Assembly: GCF_000234805.1 (NCBI RefSeq)
Contig: NC_016645.1
Coordinates: 1,030,391 to 1,094,390, forward strand
Source of the DNA: Pyrobaculum ferrireducens
Lineage (GTDB): Archaea; Thermoproteota; Thermoprotei; Thermoproteales; Thermoproteaceae
Reading direction: 5' to 3'
Length of the DNA stretch: 64,000 nt
Shown here: one piece after another, positions 1 through 7,710 of the stretch
Layout of the letters: every line of letters begins with the position of its first letter
How positions within the stretch are numbered: position 1 is the first letter of the stretch
Notes under the pieces: generated by a model
What the model saw: only the letters and a program-made list of their open reading frames with translations
Told to the model about the DNA's origin: nothing
Databases searched by the model: none
Position numbers and translations under genes: made by a program

Positions 1-222
1 ACTGGTTTCGGCCTATTCGGCGTGTCGGCCGCGTGGCTAGGCGGCCTCCACCCCCTGGGCGCCGCCGCCGCGTCTCTCTACATCGCCTGGCTCTACCAAG
101 TCGCCACAAATCTCAAAGTGATGGGGCTACCCGCGCTTGTGGCCAACGCCCTGGTTGGAAGCGCAATGGCGTGGGGGCTCGCCGGATACGTAATGTACAA
201 GTACAGGGTGGTATGGCGGTAG
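1..222 (+). CDS. ABC transporter permease, partial (5' end outside window)
   Basis: This is the C-terminal end of a hydrophobic protein, open from base 1 to the stop at 220-222. The visible 73 or so residues form two likely membrane helices and end in a short basic tail. The following gene overlaps by 10 bp and encodes a second permease of the nucleoside/simple-sugar type (NupP/NupQ, COG4603/COG1079 pair). From that context this is probably the first permease, with the ATPase and binding lipoprotein upstream of the window. The residues alone would not identify the family. Confidence 0.6.
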   Translation, partial: TGFGLFGVSAAWLGGLHPLGAAAASLYIAWLYQVATNLKVMGLPALVANALVGSAMAWGLAGYVMYKYRVVWR

Positions 223-1073
223 ACATAGGCGTTGTACAAGAGGCGCTTAAAGGCGCCGCGCCCATACTCCTCGCCACCCTCGGAGCCGTCATAGGCCAGA
301 GAGCTGGAGTCCTCAACCTAGGCCTCGAAGGCGTGGTGTACCTATCAGCCGCCGTCGCAACCGCCGCAGGCCCCCCCTGGGGGTGTTTACTCGCAGTCGC
401 CGTGGGAACTCTCTACAACCTACTATACTACCTACTGGTCAACGACCTCGCACTCAACCAGATACTGATGGGCTTCGCCTTCACCATGATGGCGTATGGA
501 GTGGGATCACAAATCGCCCGGCCGGCCGTGGGAAAACCCATAGAGAAGCCGTTAGTCCAGGGGGTGGAGATTTACCTAGCCGCGGTGCTCGTCGCCGCGG
601 CTCTACACCTCCTGCTGAGGACCAGGCTAGGCGTGGCAATTAAAGCCTCCGGAGACGATCCCGCCTCCCTCGACTTAATGGGCGTCGACGTGTACAGAAT
701 TAGAAAAATCGCAGGCGCGCTGGAGGGCGCACTGGCCTCATCCGCCGGCGCCTACCTCGTGTTGATCTACTACGGAAGCTGGTCAGACCAGCTGGTAATG
801 GGCTGGGGCACACTCGCAGTAGTCACAGCCATGATATCGCTCTGGAACCCCCTCCTAGCCGCAGGCGCCTCCATAATCCCCTCGCTCTTCATATCACTAG
901 CCTACACTCTACAGAGACTAACAGAGGCATCTCCACACCTCCTCAACACCGTCCCCTACCTAGCCTCGATAGCCGTGCTGGTGCTAGCCCAGCTGGCGGT
1001 TAGAAAGACCCGGCTAAGAGCCCTGGCGCCCAGATGGCTCGCGCGGCCATACATACGCGAAGAGAGAACGTAG
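213..1073 (+). CDS. ABC transporter permease, NupQ/COG1079-like
   Basis: A 286-residue integral membrane protein with about eight hydrophobic segments. Near the N-terminus it carries the stretch GQRAGVLNLGLEG, typical of the permeases of nucleoside and simple-sugar importers (BPD_transp_2 family, related to YufQ/NupQ). The ATG at 213 is chosen because it overlaps the preceding permease by 10 bp, which implies translational coupling, and because the protein then starts just before the conserved region. The substrate cannot be read from sequence; nucleosides or ribose-like sugars are usual for the family. It is followed directly by a tRNA gene, so the transporter operon ends here. Confidence 0.8.
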   Translation: MAVDIGVVQEALKGAAPILLATLGAVIGQRAGVLNLGLEGVVYLSAAVATAAGPPWGCLLAVAVGTLYNLLYYLLVNDLALNQILMGFAFTMMAYGVGSQIARPAVGKPIEKPLVQGVEIYLAAVLVAAALHLLLRTRLGVAIKASGDDPASLDLMGVDVYRIRKIAGALEGALASSAGAYLVLIYYGSWSDQLVMGWGTLAVVTAMISLWNPLLAAGASIIPSLFISLAYTLQRLTEASPHLLNTVPYLASIAVLVLAQLAVRKTRLRALAPRWLARPYIREERT

Positions 1074-1110
1074 AAAGACTTAAAAAGTCGTGGGAGATTT
1101 CTGGGGGGAG

Positions 1111-1205
1111 GCCCCGGTAGCTCAGCCCGGTTGGAGCGCCCAGGGGCAAAGCCCCGTGGAAGCCTCGTAAGCGGGAGGTCCCGGGTTCGAATCCCGGCCG
1201 GGGCT
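1111..1205 (+). tRNA. tRNA-Thr (CGU) with intron at position 29/30
   Basis: The acceptor stem GCCCCGG pairs with CCGGGGC, followed by discriminator T. The D stem is GCTC/GAGC and the T arm has TTCGAAT in its loop. The anticodon stem CCC+GC pairs with GCGGG only if 1142-1161 (20 nt) is removed. That segment contains the hairpin GGGGCAAAGCCCC, so it is a non-canonical archaeal intron between positions 29 and 30. The loop CTCGTAA gives anticodon CGU at 1166-1168. No CCA is encoded. Its 3' portion is repeated exactly at 6024-6064. Confidence 0.9.
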
Positions 1206-1210
1206 CTAGT
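1170..1210 (+). repeat. 41-bp direct repeat, copy 1 (3' part of tRNA-Thr)
   Basis: This block runs from the last base of the anticodon loop through the T arm and acceptor stem and five bases past the discriminator. It is identical to 6024-6064. Archaeal integrative elements commonly use the 3' half of a tRNA gene as attachment site and leave such a direct repeat. The DNA between the two copies is 4.8 kb and includes ribosomal protein genes, which is not normal element cargo. Confidence 0.85.
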
Positions 1211-1331
1211 AGTTTAACTGGTGGCGTCGGGCACGGCGCCGCGCTTCTCCGTTGGGGCGTACGTGCGTAATGGGGTGTCTGGTGGCTGTGGGATGGAAAA
1301 TGTTTTTATAGCTGGTCCTTCGTCGGGGACT

Positions 1332-1724
1332 ATGGTGATGCTGGATATCCTGTCTAACGCCTTGATTGAGATAAAGAACGCCGAGGTGGTTGGCAAGAGG
1401 CAGGTGGTGATTTGGCCTGTAAATAAGCTGACGTACTACACCCTCCGTGTTTTGCAGAGGTACGGCTACGTGGGGGAGATTGAGTACATAGACGACGGCA
1501 GGGGCGGCAAGTACATTGTCCAGTTGCTGGGCAAGATAAACGACATCGGGCCGATCAAGCCGAGGTACCCTGTGAAGTACCGCGAGATTGTGCAGTGGGA
1601 GCAGAAGTTCCTCCCGGCGAGGCAGATAGGTCTGCTGATCCTCTCCACGAGCCAGGGCGTTATGTCACACGTAGAGGCTAAGGAGAGGAAAATCGGGGGT
1701 GTCCTCCTCGCCTACGTCTACTAA
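1332..1724 (+). CDS. rps8: 30S ribosomal protein uS8
   Basis: A 130-residue protein matching archaeal uS8 along its length: the N-terminal [12 protein letters not shown] region, the central [12 protein letters not shown] segment and the C-terminal [17 protein letters not shown] tail. uS8 binds the central domain of 16S rRNA early in small-subunit assembly. The ATG at 1332 is chosen because a TATA box (TTTTTATAG, about 1303-1311) lies 21-29 bp upstream, fitting a leaderless mRNA; a longer reading frame from 1221 exists but lacks family similarity. In most archaea uL6 follows uS8; here eL32 follows, so uL6 is elsewhere. Confidence 0.95.
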   Translation: MVMLDILSNALIEIKNAEVVGKRQVVIWPVNKLTYYTLRVLQRYGYVGEIEYIDDGRGGKYIVQLLGKINDIGPIKPRYPVKYREIVQWEQKFLPARQIGLLILSTSQGVMSHVEAKERKIGGVLLAYVY

Positions 1725-1755
1725 AGTTTTAATACTCGGGTAGTCCTGCCTCTTC

Positions 1756-2214
1756 GTGTCTAGGCCAAGGAGAGAGCTTCCCCAGCCTCTTAGGAGGTTG
1801 CTTAGGCTGAGGCAGTTGTTGAAGAGGAAGAAGCCTGACTTCGTTAGAATCGACCAGTGGCGGTATAAGAGGATTGAGGACAGCGGCTGGAGGAATCAGC
1901 GCACGCTCGACAACAAGATAAGGAGGAAGTGGAAGGGCTGGCCGAGGCCTGTGGAGGCTGGGTATAGAAAGCCGGCGGCCGTCAGGGGGCTCCACCCCAG
2001 CGGCTTTGTGGAGGTCCTCGTCCACAACGTGGAGGAGCTGTCTAAGCTGGATCCGAAGATACACGCCGTCAGGATCGGGGGGACTGTGGGGTTGCGGAAG
2101 AGGATCGAGATTGTGAAGAAGGCGCGGGAGCTCGGCTTCTACGTGCTTAACCCCGGCAAGAGGGTGGAGGAGGCGCTTAGGAAAGAGTTAAATACCGCAC
2201 AGTCTGGGCAGTAG
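1756..2214 (+). CDS. rpl32e: 50S ribosomal protein eL32
   Basis: A 152-residue basic protein with the eL32 core: FVRIDQWRYKRI near residue 35, then RKWKGWPRPVEAGYRKP, GLHPSGFVEVLVHN and the conserved IGGTVGLRKRIEIVKKA helix toward the C-terminus. Archaeal and eukaryotic large subunits contain it. The start is the GTG at 1756, with a TATA-like GTTTTAATAC at about 1727-1736. The C-terminus is slightly extended relative to the core. It lies between uS8 and eL19, one gene shorter than the usual spc-operon order. Confidence 0.95.
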   Translation: MSRPRRELPQPLRRLLRLRQLLKRKKPDFVRIDQWRYKRIEDSGWRNQRTLDNKIRRKWKGWPRPVEAGYRKPAAVRGLHPSGFVEVLVHNVEELSKLDPKIHAVRIGGTVGLRKRIEIVKKARELGFYVLNPGKRVEEALRKELNTAQSGQ

Positions 2215-2216
2215 GT

Positions 2217-2660
2217 ATGGTCGACGTCAAGAGGCTGGCCGCAGATATCCTGGGCGTGGGCGTCAGCCGGGTGAGGATCTCGCCGGAGGCCGCGGAGAAG
2301 ATAGAGGAGGTGGTCACCAAAGACGACGTGAGGGCTTTGATAGACCAGGGGCTTATCTGGGCGGAGCACGAAAAAGGCGTCTCTAGGGGGAGGTGGCGCG
2401 TTAGGCATCTAAAAAAGAAGAAGGGCAGGCGGAGGGGGCACGGCAGCCGCAAGGGGAGGAGGACTGACGAGGAGGAGGTTTGGAAAAACAAGGTGAGGGC
2501 TATGAGGAGGTTTCTCAATACCCTCAAGCGGAGGGGGAAGCTGGAGCCGGCCGTGTGGCGCCAGCTGTACAAGATGGTGAAGGGCAACTACTTCCGCGAC
2601 CTTGACCACTTGAAGACATACATAAACGAGCACAAGTTGACAAAAGAGCCTGTGAGGTAG
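2217..2660 (+). CDS. rpl19e: 50S ribosomal protein eL19
   Basis: A 147-residue highly basic protein of the eL19 family: N-terminal [17 protein letters not shown], a central glycine/lysine/arginine-rich loop ([17 protein letters not shown]) and a C-terminal helix containing [19 protein letters not shown]. It belongs to the large subunit. A TATA-like GAGTTAAATAC inside the end of the eL32 gene (about 2187-2197) suggests that it also has its own promoter. The ATG at 2217 is two bases past the eL32 stop. uL18 follows after one base, so the two are probably cotranscribed. Confidence 0.95.
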   Translation: MVDVKRLAADILGVGVSRVRISPEAAEKIEEVVTKDDVRALIDQGLIWAEHEKGVSRGRWRVRHLKKKKGRRRGHGSRKGRRTDEEEVWKNKVRAMRRFLNTLKRRGKLEPAVWRQLYKMVKGNYFRDLDHLKTYINEHKLTKEPVR

Positions 2661-2661
2661 T

Positions 2662-3279
2662 ATGGCGCGGGGCGGCAGATACAAAGTACCCTTTAGGCGG
2701 AGGAGGGAGGGCCTCACAAACTACAGGAAAAGAAGGAGGTACCTCCTCTCCAGAAAGCCGAGGCTCGTCGTGAGGAAAACTAATAGACACATAATTGCGC
2801 AGGTGGTGGTGGCGAAGCCCCAGGGCGACGTCACGGTGGCCGGCGCAGATACGAGAGTCCTCGCGAAGTTCGGCTGGAAAGGCGATGAGAACAACACCGC
2901 GGCGGCCTACCTCCTCGGGCTCGTCGTGGGCTACAAGGCGAGGGCCCGCGGAGTGAAGGAGGCTATCCTCGACATAGGTCTCCACAGGCCTACCCCCGGG
3001 GCGAGGGTATTCGCAGTTCTGAAGGGGGCTCTCGACGCAGGTCTTGAAATCCCCCACGGCGAGGACGTGCTACCGGACGAGGAGAGGATAAAGGGAGAAC
3101 ACGTGGCGCAGTACGCAGAGAAGCTAAAGGAGGAGAACCCAGAAGCGTACAAGGCTAGGTTCAGCAGATACCTCCAGAGAGGGCTGGAGCCGGAGAGGCT
3201 CCCGGAGCACTTCGACGAGGTAAAGAAGAAAATAGCAGAACACTACGAGAAGAGGCTCGCCAAGGCCGCCGCACAATAG
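2662..3279 (+). CDS. rpl18: 50S ribosomal protein uL18
   Basis: A 205-residue archaeal uL18, the 5S rRNA-binding protein. Key parts are the N-terminal [19 protein letters not shown], the [20 protein letters not shown] strand, the [26 protein letters not shown] family signature (quoted in part) and a charged helical C-terminal extension typical of archaea. It starts one base after the eL19 stop without a promoter of its own, so translation is likely coupled. In most archaea uS5 and uL30 follow; here the run stops and tRNA-Thr(UGU) is next. Confidence 0.95.
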   Translation: MARGGRYKVPFRRRREGLTNYRKRRRYLLSRKPRLVVRKTNRHIIAQVVVAKPQGDVTVAGADTRVLAKFGWKGDENNTAAAYLLGLVVGYKARARGVKEAILDIGLHRPTPGARVFAVLKGALDAGLEIPHGEDVLPDEERIKGEHVAQYAEKLKEENPEAYKARFSRYLQRGLEPERLPEHFDEVKKKIAEHYEKRLAKAAAQ

Positions 3280-3406
3280 TTTTAACCCCAACACCCTCAT
3301 CCATCTGAGTGCCGCCGGAGAGCCGCTCCCAGCGGCCCCATGAGAGGCGGTTCCCCGGCCTCTTTAAATAGAAAGACTTAAAAACACGGTGTAAACACTA
3401 GGCGAG

Positions 3407-3531
3407 GCCCCGGTAGCTCAGCTCGGTCGGAGCGCCCAGGGGCAAAGCCCCGCGTCTGCCTTGTAAGCGGGAGGTCCCGTCAGGCCCCCGCCAGGGGGGT
3501 CTGGGATAAGGTTCAAATCCCGGCCGGGGCT
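3407..3531 (+). tRNA. tRNA-Thr (UGU) with two introns
   Basis: The acceptor GCCCCGG/CCGGGGC is followed by T and an encoded CCA (3532-3534). The anticodon stem CCC+GC pairs with GCGGG once 3438-3457 (20 nt, hairpin GGGGCAAAGCCCC) is removed; the loop CTTGTAA gives anticodon UGU. The T stem CCG+GG pairs with CCCGG only if 3480-3509 (30 nt) is removed, an intron near position 51/52. A TATA-like AGACTTAAAAAC is about 25 bp upstream. The T-arm intron closely resembles the one in the tRNA at 16312. Confidence 0.9.
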
Positions 3532-3565
3532 CCATCCAATCTTCATGAGGATAACGCTATTAGTG

Positions 3566-4888
3566 TCAAAAAGGGGGGATTTGGGATAACAACTTCTTTG
3601 TTGCTGGCTTGTTTCTACCGGCTAGATATCTCGCAACGGCTTCTCTCAACGTCGGATCTCTCTTAACTAGCTCTTTCAACTCTCTCCACGGTATATATAC
3701 CACATACCAACGCCTATCAACGTACATCTTGGCGTGAGGCTTTAGGGCGTTTAGAGCCTTCTCCGCCTCTTCTCTCTCAGCGAAATACCTCACGGCGTGT
3801 AGTGTCTTAGCCGATAGATGGAGGCGCATCACCACCCCCTTGATAACTACATACGCGGGATCAAAAGACGGCCTATAATCGACCAGAGCCTTTAGATACA
3901 CCCACTTGTGGCTATACAATACCTCTAGGAGGACGCCATAACGTCCAACAGACGTAGTTATCTTTTTAGCTAATTCTTTAGCCCTCCTTCGGCTAAGTTC
4001 AATTTTGCGATAATTATAACTCCCGCCTAATAAACCGTTAATCATCTCTATATTAACGGCTGTAGAAAGCCCTATTTTCTCCCTCCTGCCGTCCACCACT
4101 CCATCGCCGAGATACCACGTCAATAAAGGCCTGTAGTCGCCCCCACGTAGAGCCTCCAACGCCATCCTCTGGGCCTCCTCCTTACTCCATTTCTGCGTCC
4201 AATCCTTAGCCACGGCATATATCGTCAAGGAGAGGCCGTGTGTAGTGATTTGTGACGAACATAGATGTAATCGAACTTCTCCAGGTCTAGTCGCAAGCCA
4301 TGCGAATAATTGCCACGGCTGTGTAGTAATCATCATGGGCCGCTTCTTTTCTACCGTCTCGTCGCTCGCCCTCCAGCCTAGTTGGAAGGCTTCTACTTCC
4401 TCTGGGCCTAGTCCAATACTGGGGAAGTACAGCTTGGCAGATATGTCGTGTAGAGGTAGTTTAAACACCGGGGCTCTGGTTAACTGTGTATGGATGCAGA
4501 CTCCGCCGTCGCATATGTGGCTTACGGCTTCGCTCCTCTCTATCACCTCGACGCGGCCTTCCTCCACGGCTTTGCATATCTTAGCTAACTTTCCTCTCAC
4601 TTGTTGCTCAGCCTCATCCAGCAACTGGATGAGACCGTCTACAAATTGTCTAAACTGCGTGGCTTTGTCGGCTGGTAGCGACAGCGCCTCGGGCACCGCC
4701 TCGCCTACGTACCGCATGTACAGCCTCCACTTCTCGAACGGCGTATCCGCAGTGCCGTACAACACGCCCCGCCTCGCAGACTCCTCCAACACCGCCTCTA
4801 ACGTCGGCCTTGACTCCCCTCCCGACACCGCCCTACACCTCTCCCTCAACTTCGTCAGCACCTCGTCGATGTCCACAAACCTGCCCAT
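3566..4888 (-). CDS. Hypothetical protein with GDG motif, possibly PaREP2-like or LAGLIDADG-derived
   Basis: A 440-residue protein that I cannot assign firmly. The N-terminal 130 residues are helical and charged (LTKLRERCRAVSGG, QFRQFVDGLIQLLDEAEQQ). A middle region carries LLTWYLGDGVVDGRREKIG near residue 260, which resembles the LAGLIDADG box (GDGxxDG). The C-terminal part is rich in aromatic beta strands and basic helices (RRRAKELAKKI, RRWYVVYIPWREL). Similar proteins with a GDG motif occur in the Pyrobaculum PaREP2 repeat families, as at 23674. It lies between tRNA-Thr(UGU) and a nuclease-like gene in a probable mobile island. Confidence 0.5.
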   Translation of the reverse strand: MGRFVDIDEVLTKLRERCRAVSGGESRPTLEAVLEESARRGVLYGTADTPFEKWRLYMRYVGEAVPEALSLPADKATQFRQFVDGLIQLLDEAEQQVRGKLAKICKAVEEGRVEVIERSEAVSHICDGGVCIHTQLTRAPVFKLPLHDISAKLYFPSIGLGPEEVEAFQLGWRASDETVEKKRPMMITTQPWQLFAWLATRPGEVRLHLCSSQITTHGLSLTIYAVAKDWTQKWSKEEAQRMALEALRGGDYRPLLTWYLGDGVVDGRREKIGLSTAVNIEMINGLLGGSYNYRKIELSRRRAKELAKKITTSVGRYGVLLEVLYSHKWVYLKALVDYRPSFDPAYVVIKGVVMRLHLSAKTLHAVRYFAEREEAEKALNALKPHAKMYVDRRWYVVYIPWRELKELVKRDPTLREAVARYLAGRNKPATKKLLSQIPPF

Positions 4889-4900
4889 ACCCCACCTGGC

Positions 4901-5404
4901 TCACCTCTTTATGTGGAATTGACAATCCACCCGCCGCGCCCTCTGGTCAGGTAGAGGTCTGTCTACATACGCCTCCGGGTTTGAGCCGTTTTCTAAACAG
5001 CCGCCGATTGTCTCTGCTAGGCGAGTAGAGACGCCAGCCGGCGAGGCGCCCACAAGCTTGGCGTACTGAGTCATGGACACGGGCTCCTCCACTGGCTTGT
5101 CCCGGCGCCTGGCCCTGGAGAGGAGGGAAGGCTTCCTCGGCTCGGCGGAAGACCTCCTCTTGTTGAATGGGGGCTTGAAAACCTCGTAGAGCCAAGACTC
5201 CCACATCTCCGCCACCCGCCTCCTCCGCGTGTATGCCACCACGACGAACACATCAGCCCTCAGCCCCCTCTTCGCCGCAGAGGAGTGGCCCCTAATGTGC
5301 ATGTCGACGCGGTCGTAGTAGCCGTCCCGCTTCCCCACGCCCACATACGTCGCACGTCCCCGGCAATGGCCAGGTAGACGTAGTGGACAGCCCCACGTAT
5401 ACAT
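4901..5404 (-). CDS. GIY-YIG-like nuclease, N-terminus probably frameshifted
   Basis: A 167-residue basic protein. Residues 20-90 read like the core of a GIY-YIG nuclease: TYVGVGKRDGYYD as the YIG part, RVDMHIRGH as the basic strand, then WESWLYEVFKPPFNKR, with the family's usual Glu and Asn positions. The GIY strand is missing in this frame, but the -1-related frame directly upstream encodes VHYVYLAIAGD, which is exactly what should precede TYVG. A one-base indel near 5350-5365 is therefore likely. A helix-turn-helix-like end (MTQYAKLVGASPAGVSTRLAE) follows. ATG at 5404; a TTG three bases earlier is possible. Confidence 0.5.
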   Translation of the reverse strand: MYTWGCPLRLPGHCRGRATYVGVGKRDGYYDRVDMHIRGHSSAAKRGLRADVFVVVAYTRRRRVAEMWESWLYEVFKPPFNKRRSSAEPRKPSLLSRARRRDKPVEEPVSMTQYAKLVGASPAGVSTRLAETIGGCLENGSNPEAYVDRPLPDQRARRVDCQFHIKR

Positions 5405-5407
5405 CAA

Positions 5408-6023
5408 ACTTTAAAGCCAACTGCGGCATTCAACTACCCCATCTACATTTTTCCTGACCTTGCGCCGTACGTTTTTCCTGATTCAGAAAAAACATCTGAC
5501 GCAAGGCAAGGGAAAATGTATGACGTTTTTCTGCGGCGTCTGAGTAGATTTAAAACTGTCCAAGCGCTGTGACAATTGAAATAAGAAGGCGCCGAGGCCA
5601 TTTCCAAATCTAAAAAACTGGAACTGAAAAAGACGGAATCGACAAAACTTAACCGCCGTTCGTTGGGGATGTGTTTCTACGGTCATGGGCAAGCTGGCGC
5701 CCGCCCCGCCTCCCGCGAGGGCTCCGGGAGGCGAAACTGCGCTTATATTCGCACTCGCCGAAGGGGCGGCGCCGACCCTCCGGGCGGCCCCGCCCCGGGA
5801 GCCGCCGGCGATCCGGGGTCCTGTACCCCCCGCGCGGAGAGCAGAAACGGGGTGTAGACCTGTGCCGGTGGGGCTCTGAGATAGTACGCCACAGTAGCCT
5901 ATGCCAGAAAACAAGTCCAGAACCACAGCCGATTTGAACACATGCGCCGCATCCAACAGAATAAAGACGTTCGCCATGGCCAGCGGCAACGCCGCATCGG
6001 CCACGACTTCAGTAAAGAAAATG
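5408..6023. other. Gap with no intact gene; decayed island DNA
   Basis: About 600 bp between the GIY-YIG-like gene and the tRNA fragment. It contains a 75-bp imperfect inverted repeat (5445-5519), an AT-richer stretch (5520-5660) and a very GC-rich stretch (5690-5860). Reading frames exist on both strands, but none shows a family resemblance, a convincing promoter or normal composition. The minus strand has a short segment LDLFSGIG that recalls motif I of cytosine DNA methyltransferases, but nothing around it supports that reading. Confidence 0.6.
5445..5519. repeat. 75-bp imperfect inverted repeat
   Basis: The left arm begins ACATTTTTCC and includes CCTTGCG and CGTTTTTCCTGA. The right arm is its approximate reverse complement: TTCAGAAAAAAC, CGCAAGG, GGAAAATGT. 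The arms are about 37 bp each with almost no loop. It lies just upstream of the GIY-YIG-like gene. It could be a miniature transposable element, a recombination site or a hairpin transcript. Confidence 0.7.
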
Positions 6024-6064
6024 AGCGGGAGGTCCCGGGTTCGAATCCCGGCCGGGGCTCTAGT
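6024..6064 (+). repeat. 41-bp direct repeat, copy 2: tRNA-Thr 3' fragment (putative att site)
   Basis: An exact copy of 1170-1210: anticodon-stem 3' strand GCGGG, variable loop, T arm with TTCGAAT, acceptor 3' strand and five trailing bases. No 5' half of a tRNA precedes it, so it cannot make a tRNA. It has the form of the displaced 3' end left by an integrative element. Its last bases contain the stop codon of panB on the opposite strand. Confidence 0.85.
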
Positions 6065-6842
6065 CCTTGTAGTGTTCTTTTGATGGGAATTTCCCTGTTT
6101 TTACGTCTTCTACGTACTGCCTTACTGCGTTGCGGACGGCCTCCGCCACGTCTGCATATCTTTTCGCGAATGAGGGCGGCTTTTCTGAGAGCCCCAGGAC
6201 GTCGTGTAGTACTAGTATCTGGCCATCGCAGTGGGGCCCCGCCCCGATGCATATAGTGGGCACGTCTATCTTCTCTGTGATTTCCTTTGCGAGGGAGGCT
6301 GGCACGAATTCAATCACGATGGCGAAGGCCCCGGCGTCTCTGAGTGCTTTTGCGTCTTCGAGCACCTTGCGCCTCTGCTCCTCCGTCTTCCCAATTAGCT
6401 TATAGCCGCCTAGTGCCAGCACCCGCTGTGGGTTGAGGCCAATGTGGCCCATCACCGGTATGCCGGCCTTGACTAGTCTCTCGACGATGTGGGCGTATTC
6501 GGAGCCTCCTTCTAGCTTCACGGCGTCGGCGCCGGCTTTTATGAGCTTAGCCGCGTTTTTCAACGCGTCTCTTCGCCCGGTTTCGTAGGTCATGAAGGGC
6601 ATGTCCGCGACCACCAAGGCCCTCGGCTTCGCCCTGGCGACGGCTTGCGTGTGTCTCACCATGTCGGCGAGGGTGACTCCGAGTGTGTTGGGTAGCCCCA
6701 GCACGACCATGCCGAGGGAGTCCCCTACCAGAATCCCGTCGACGCCGGCCTCGTCCACCAGCTTGGCTGTGGGGTAGTCGTACGCCGTGATCCAGACGTA
6801 GGGCCCTCCCCCCTTTGTGAAGTCGGAGATCCGCCTCCTCAC
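6060..6842 (-). CDS. panB: 3-methyl-2-oxobutanoate hydroxymethyltransferase
   Basis: A 260-residue PanB, the normal length. It makes ketopantoate from alpha-ketoisovalerate and methylenetetrahydrofolate or its archaeal equivalent. Family motifs visible are [18 protein letters not shown] near the N-terminus, [54 protein letters not shown] and [15 protein letters not shown]. The GTG start at 6842 has a TATA (GATATAAAC) about 20 bp upstream; a longer frame runs into panE. It is divergent from panE and begins the coenzyme A gene block. Its stop codon falls inside the tRNA-Thr fragment. Confidence 0.93.
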   Translation of the reverse strand: MRRRISDFTKGGGPYVWITAYDYPTAKLVDEAGVDGILVGDSLGMVVLGLPNTLGVTLADMVRHTQAVARAKPRALVVADMPFMTYETGRRDALKNAAKLIKAGADAVKLEGGSEYAHIVERLVKAGIPVMGHIGLNPQRVLALGGYKLIGKTEEQRRKVLEDAKALRDAGAFAIVIEFVPASLAKEITEKIDVPTICIGAGPHCDGQILVLHDVLGLSEKPPSFAKRYADVAEAVRNAVRQYVEDVKTGKFPSKEHYKD

Positions 6843-6873
6843 AGTGTAATATACCCCCAGGTTTATATCATTC
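6843..6873. promoter_or_regulatory. Divergent panB/panE promoter region
   Basis: Only 31 bp separate the two GTG start codons. On the plus strand GTAATATACC (about 6846-6855) lies some 24 bp before the panE GTG. On the minus strand GATATAAAC lies some 20 bp before the panB GTG. The two core promoters therefore interlock, and binding at one should affect the other. Confidence 0.6.
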
Positions 6874-7710
6874 GTGTTTCGCGTTGTGGGGCTCGGCGCG
6901 GTGGGGTCGCTGTTTACGTACTTCCTCAACCGCGCCGGCTACGTGCCAGCCGCGGTCCAGAGGCGGCCCTGTGGCGAGTATCTCTTCTGCGCTGGCGGCG
7001 CGTGTGAGAGGCTGAGGTTCGCCGCGGCTGGGGCGGAGGAGGCGAGGTACACCGTGGTGGCGGTCAAGGCCTACGACTCGCCCTCGGCTGTCCCGCATCT
7101 GCGGGGTGTCGCCGTCGTGGCGCAGAACGGCGTGGGGGGCTTCGAGGCGATTAGGGAGGCGTATCCCAACAGCGTCGCCGCCGTGGTGACTTACGGCGTC
7201 TACAGGGAGGGGTGTAGGTCGGAGCTGAGGGGGGTGGGGGAGATATACCTGCCGCGTAGCGTGGCGGAGCTGGGGGATGTGCTGAGGGGCGGCGGGGCTA
7301 GGGTTGTCTTGGTGGATGACGTGGAGCCTTACCGCTGGCTTAAGCTGGCTGTCAACGCTGCTATTAATGCCATAACTGCGATACTGCAGGTTCCAAACGG
7401 CGTGGTGGCCGAGGTGGGGCACGCCCGCGACTTGGCGCGGGCCGTGGTGGCGGAAGTGGTGCGTGTGGCCGATACACTGGGGGTGAAGATGCCCGCCGAC
7501 CCCTTCGAGGAGGTGCTCCGCGTGGCCGCGGCGACTGCGGGGAATATTTCGTCTACCGCGCGGGATCTGGCCAGGTGCGTCAGGACCGAGGTGGATTTTA
7601 TCAACGGCGCTGTTGTTAAGTACGGAGAGGCGCTGGGGGTGGCCACGCCGGTCAACGCCGCGTTGCTCCAGCTGATCAAGACGAGGGAAGCGCTGTGCGG
7701 CCGTGAGTAG
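6874..7710 (+). CDS. panE: 2-dehydropantoate 2-reductase
   Basis: A 278-residue ketopantoate reductase of the PanE/ApbA family, reducing ketopantoate to pantoate with NAD(P)H. The N-terminal Rossmann nucleotide site reads [11 protein letters not shown] (residues 4-14). AVKAYD and [12 protein letters not shown] follow as in the family, and the C-terminal domain carries [14 protein letters not shown] with the expected Lys and Asn. Start GTG at 6874. It overlaps the following pantoate kinase gene by 8 bp and is divergent from panB, so the whole ketoisovalerate-to-pantoate route is here. Confidence 0.9.
   Translation: MFRVVGLGAVGSLFTYFLNRAGYVPAAVQRRPCGEYLFCAGGACERLRFAAAGAEEARYTVVAVKAYDSPSAVPHLRGVAVVAQNGVGGFEAIREAYPNSVAAVVTYGVYREGCRSELRGVGEIYLPRSVAELGDVLRGGGARVVLVDDVEPYRWLKLAVNAAINAITAILQVPNGVVAEVGHARDLARAVVAEVVRVADTLGVKMPADPFEEVLRVAAATAGNISSTARDLARCVRTEVDFINGAVVKYGEALGVATPVNAALLQLIKTREALCGRE

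Noticed and set aside
5483-6004. Minus-strand frame with LDLFSGIG, like cytosine methyltransferase motif I
   Set aside because: No other methyltransferase motifs (no PCQ, no ENV), Ala/Gly/Pro-rich downstream part and no promoter; the short match is probably chance.
1170-6064. A complete integrated virus or plasmid between the two tRNA-Thr repeats
   Set aside because: No integrase, replication or structural genes are present, and the interval contains essential ribosomal protein genes.
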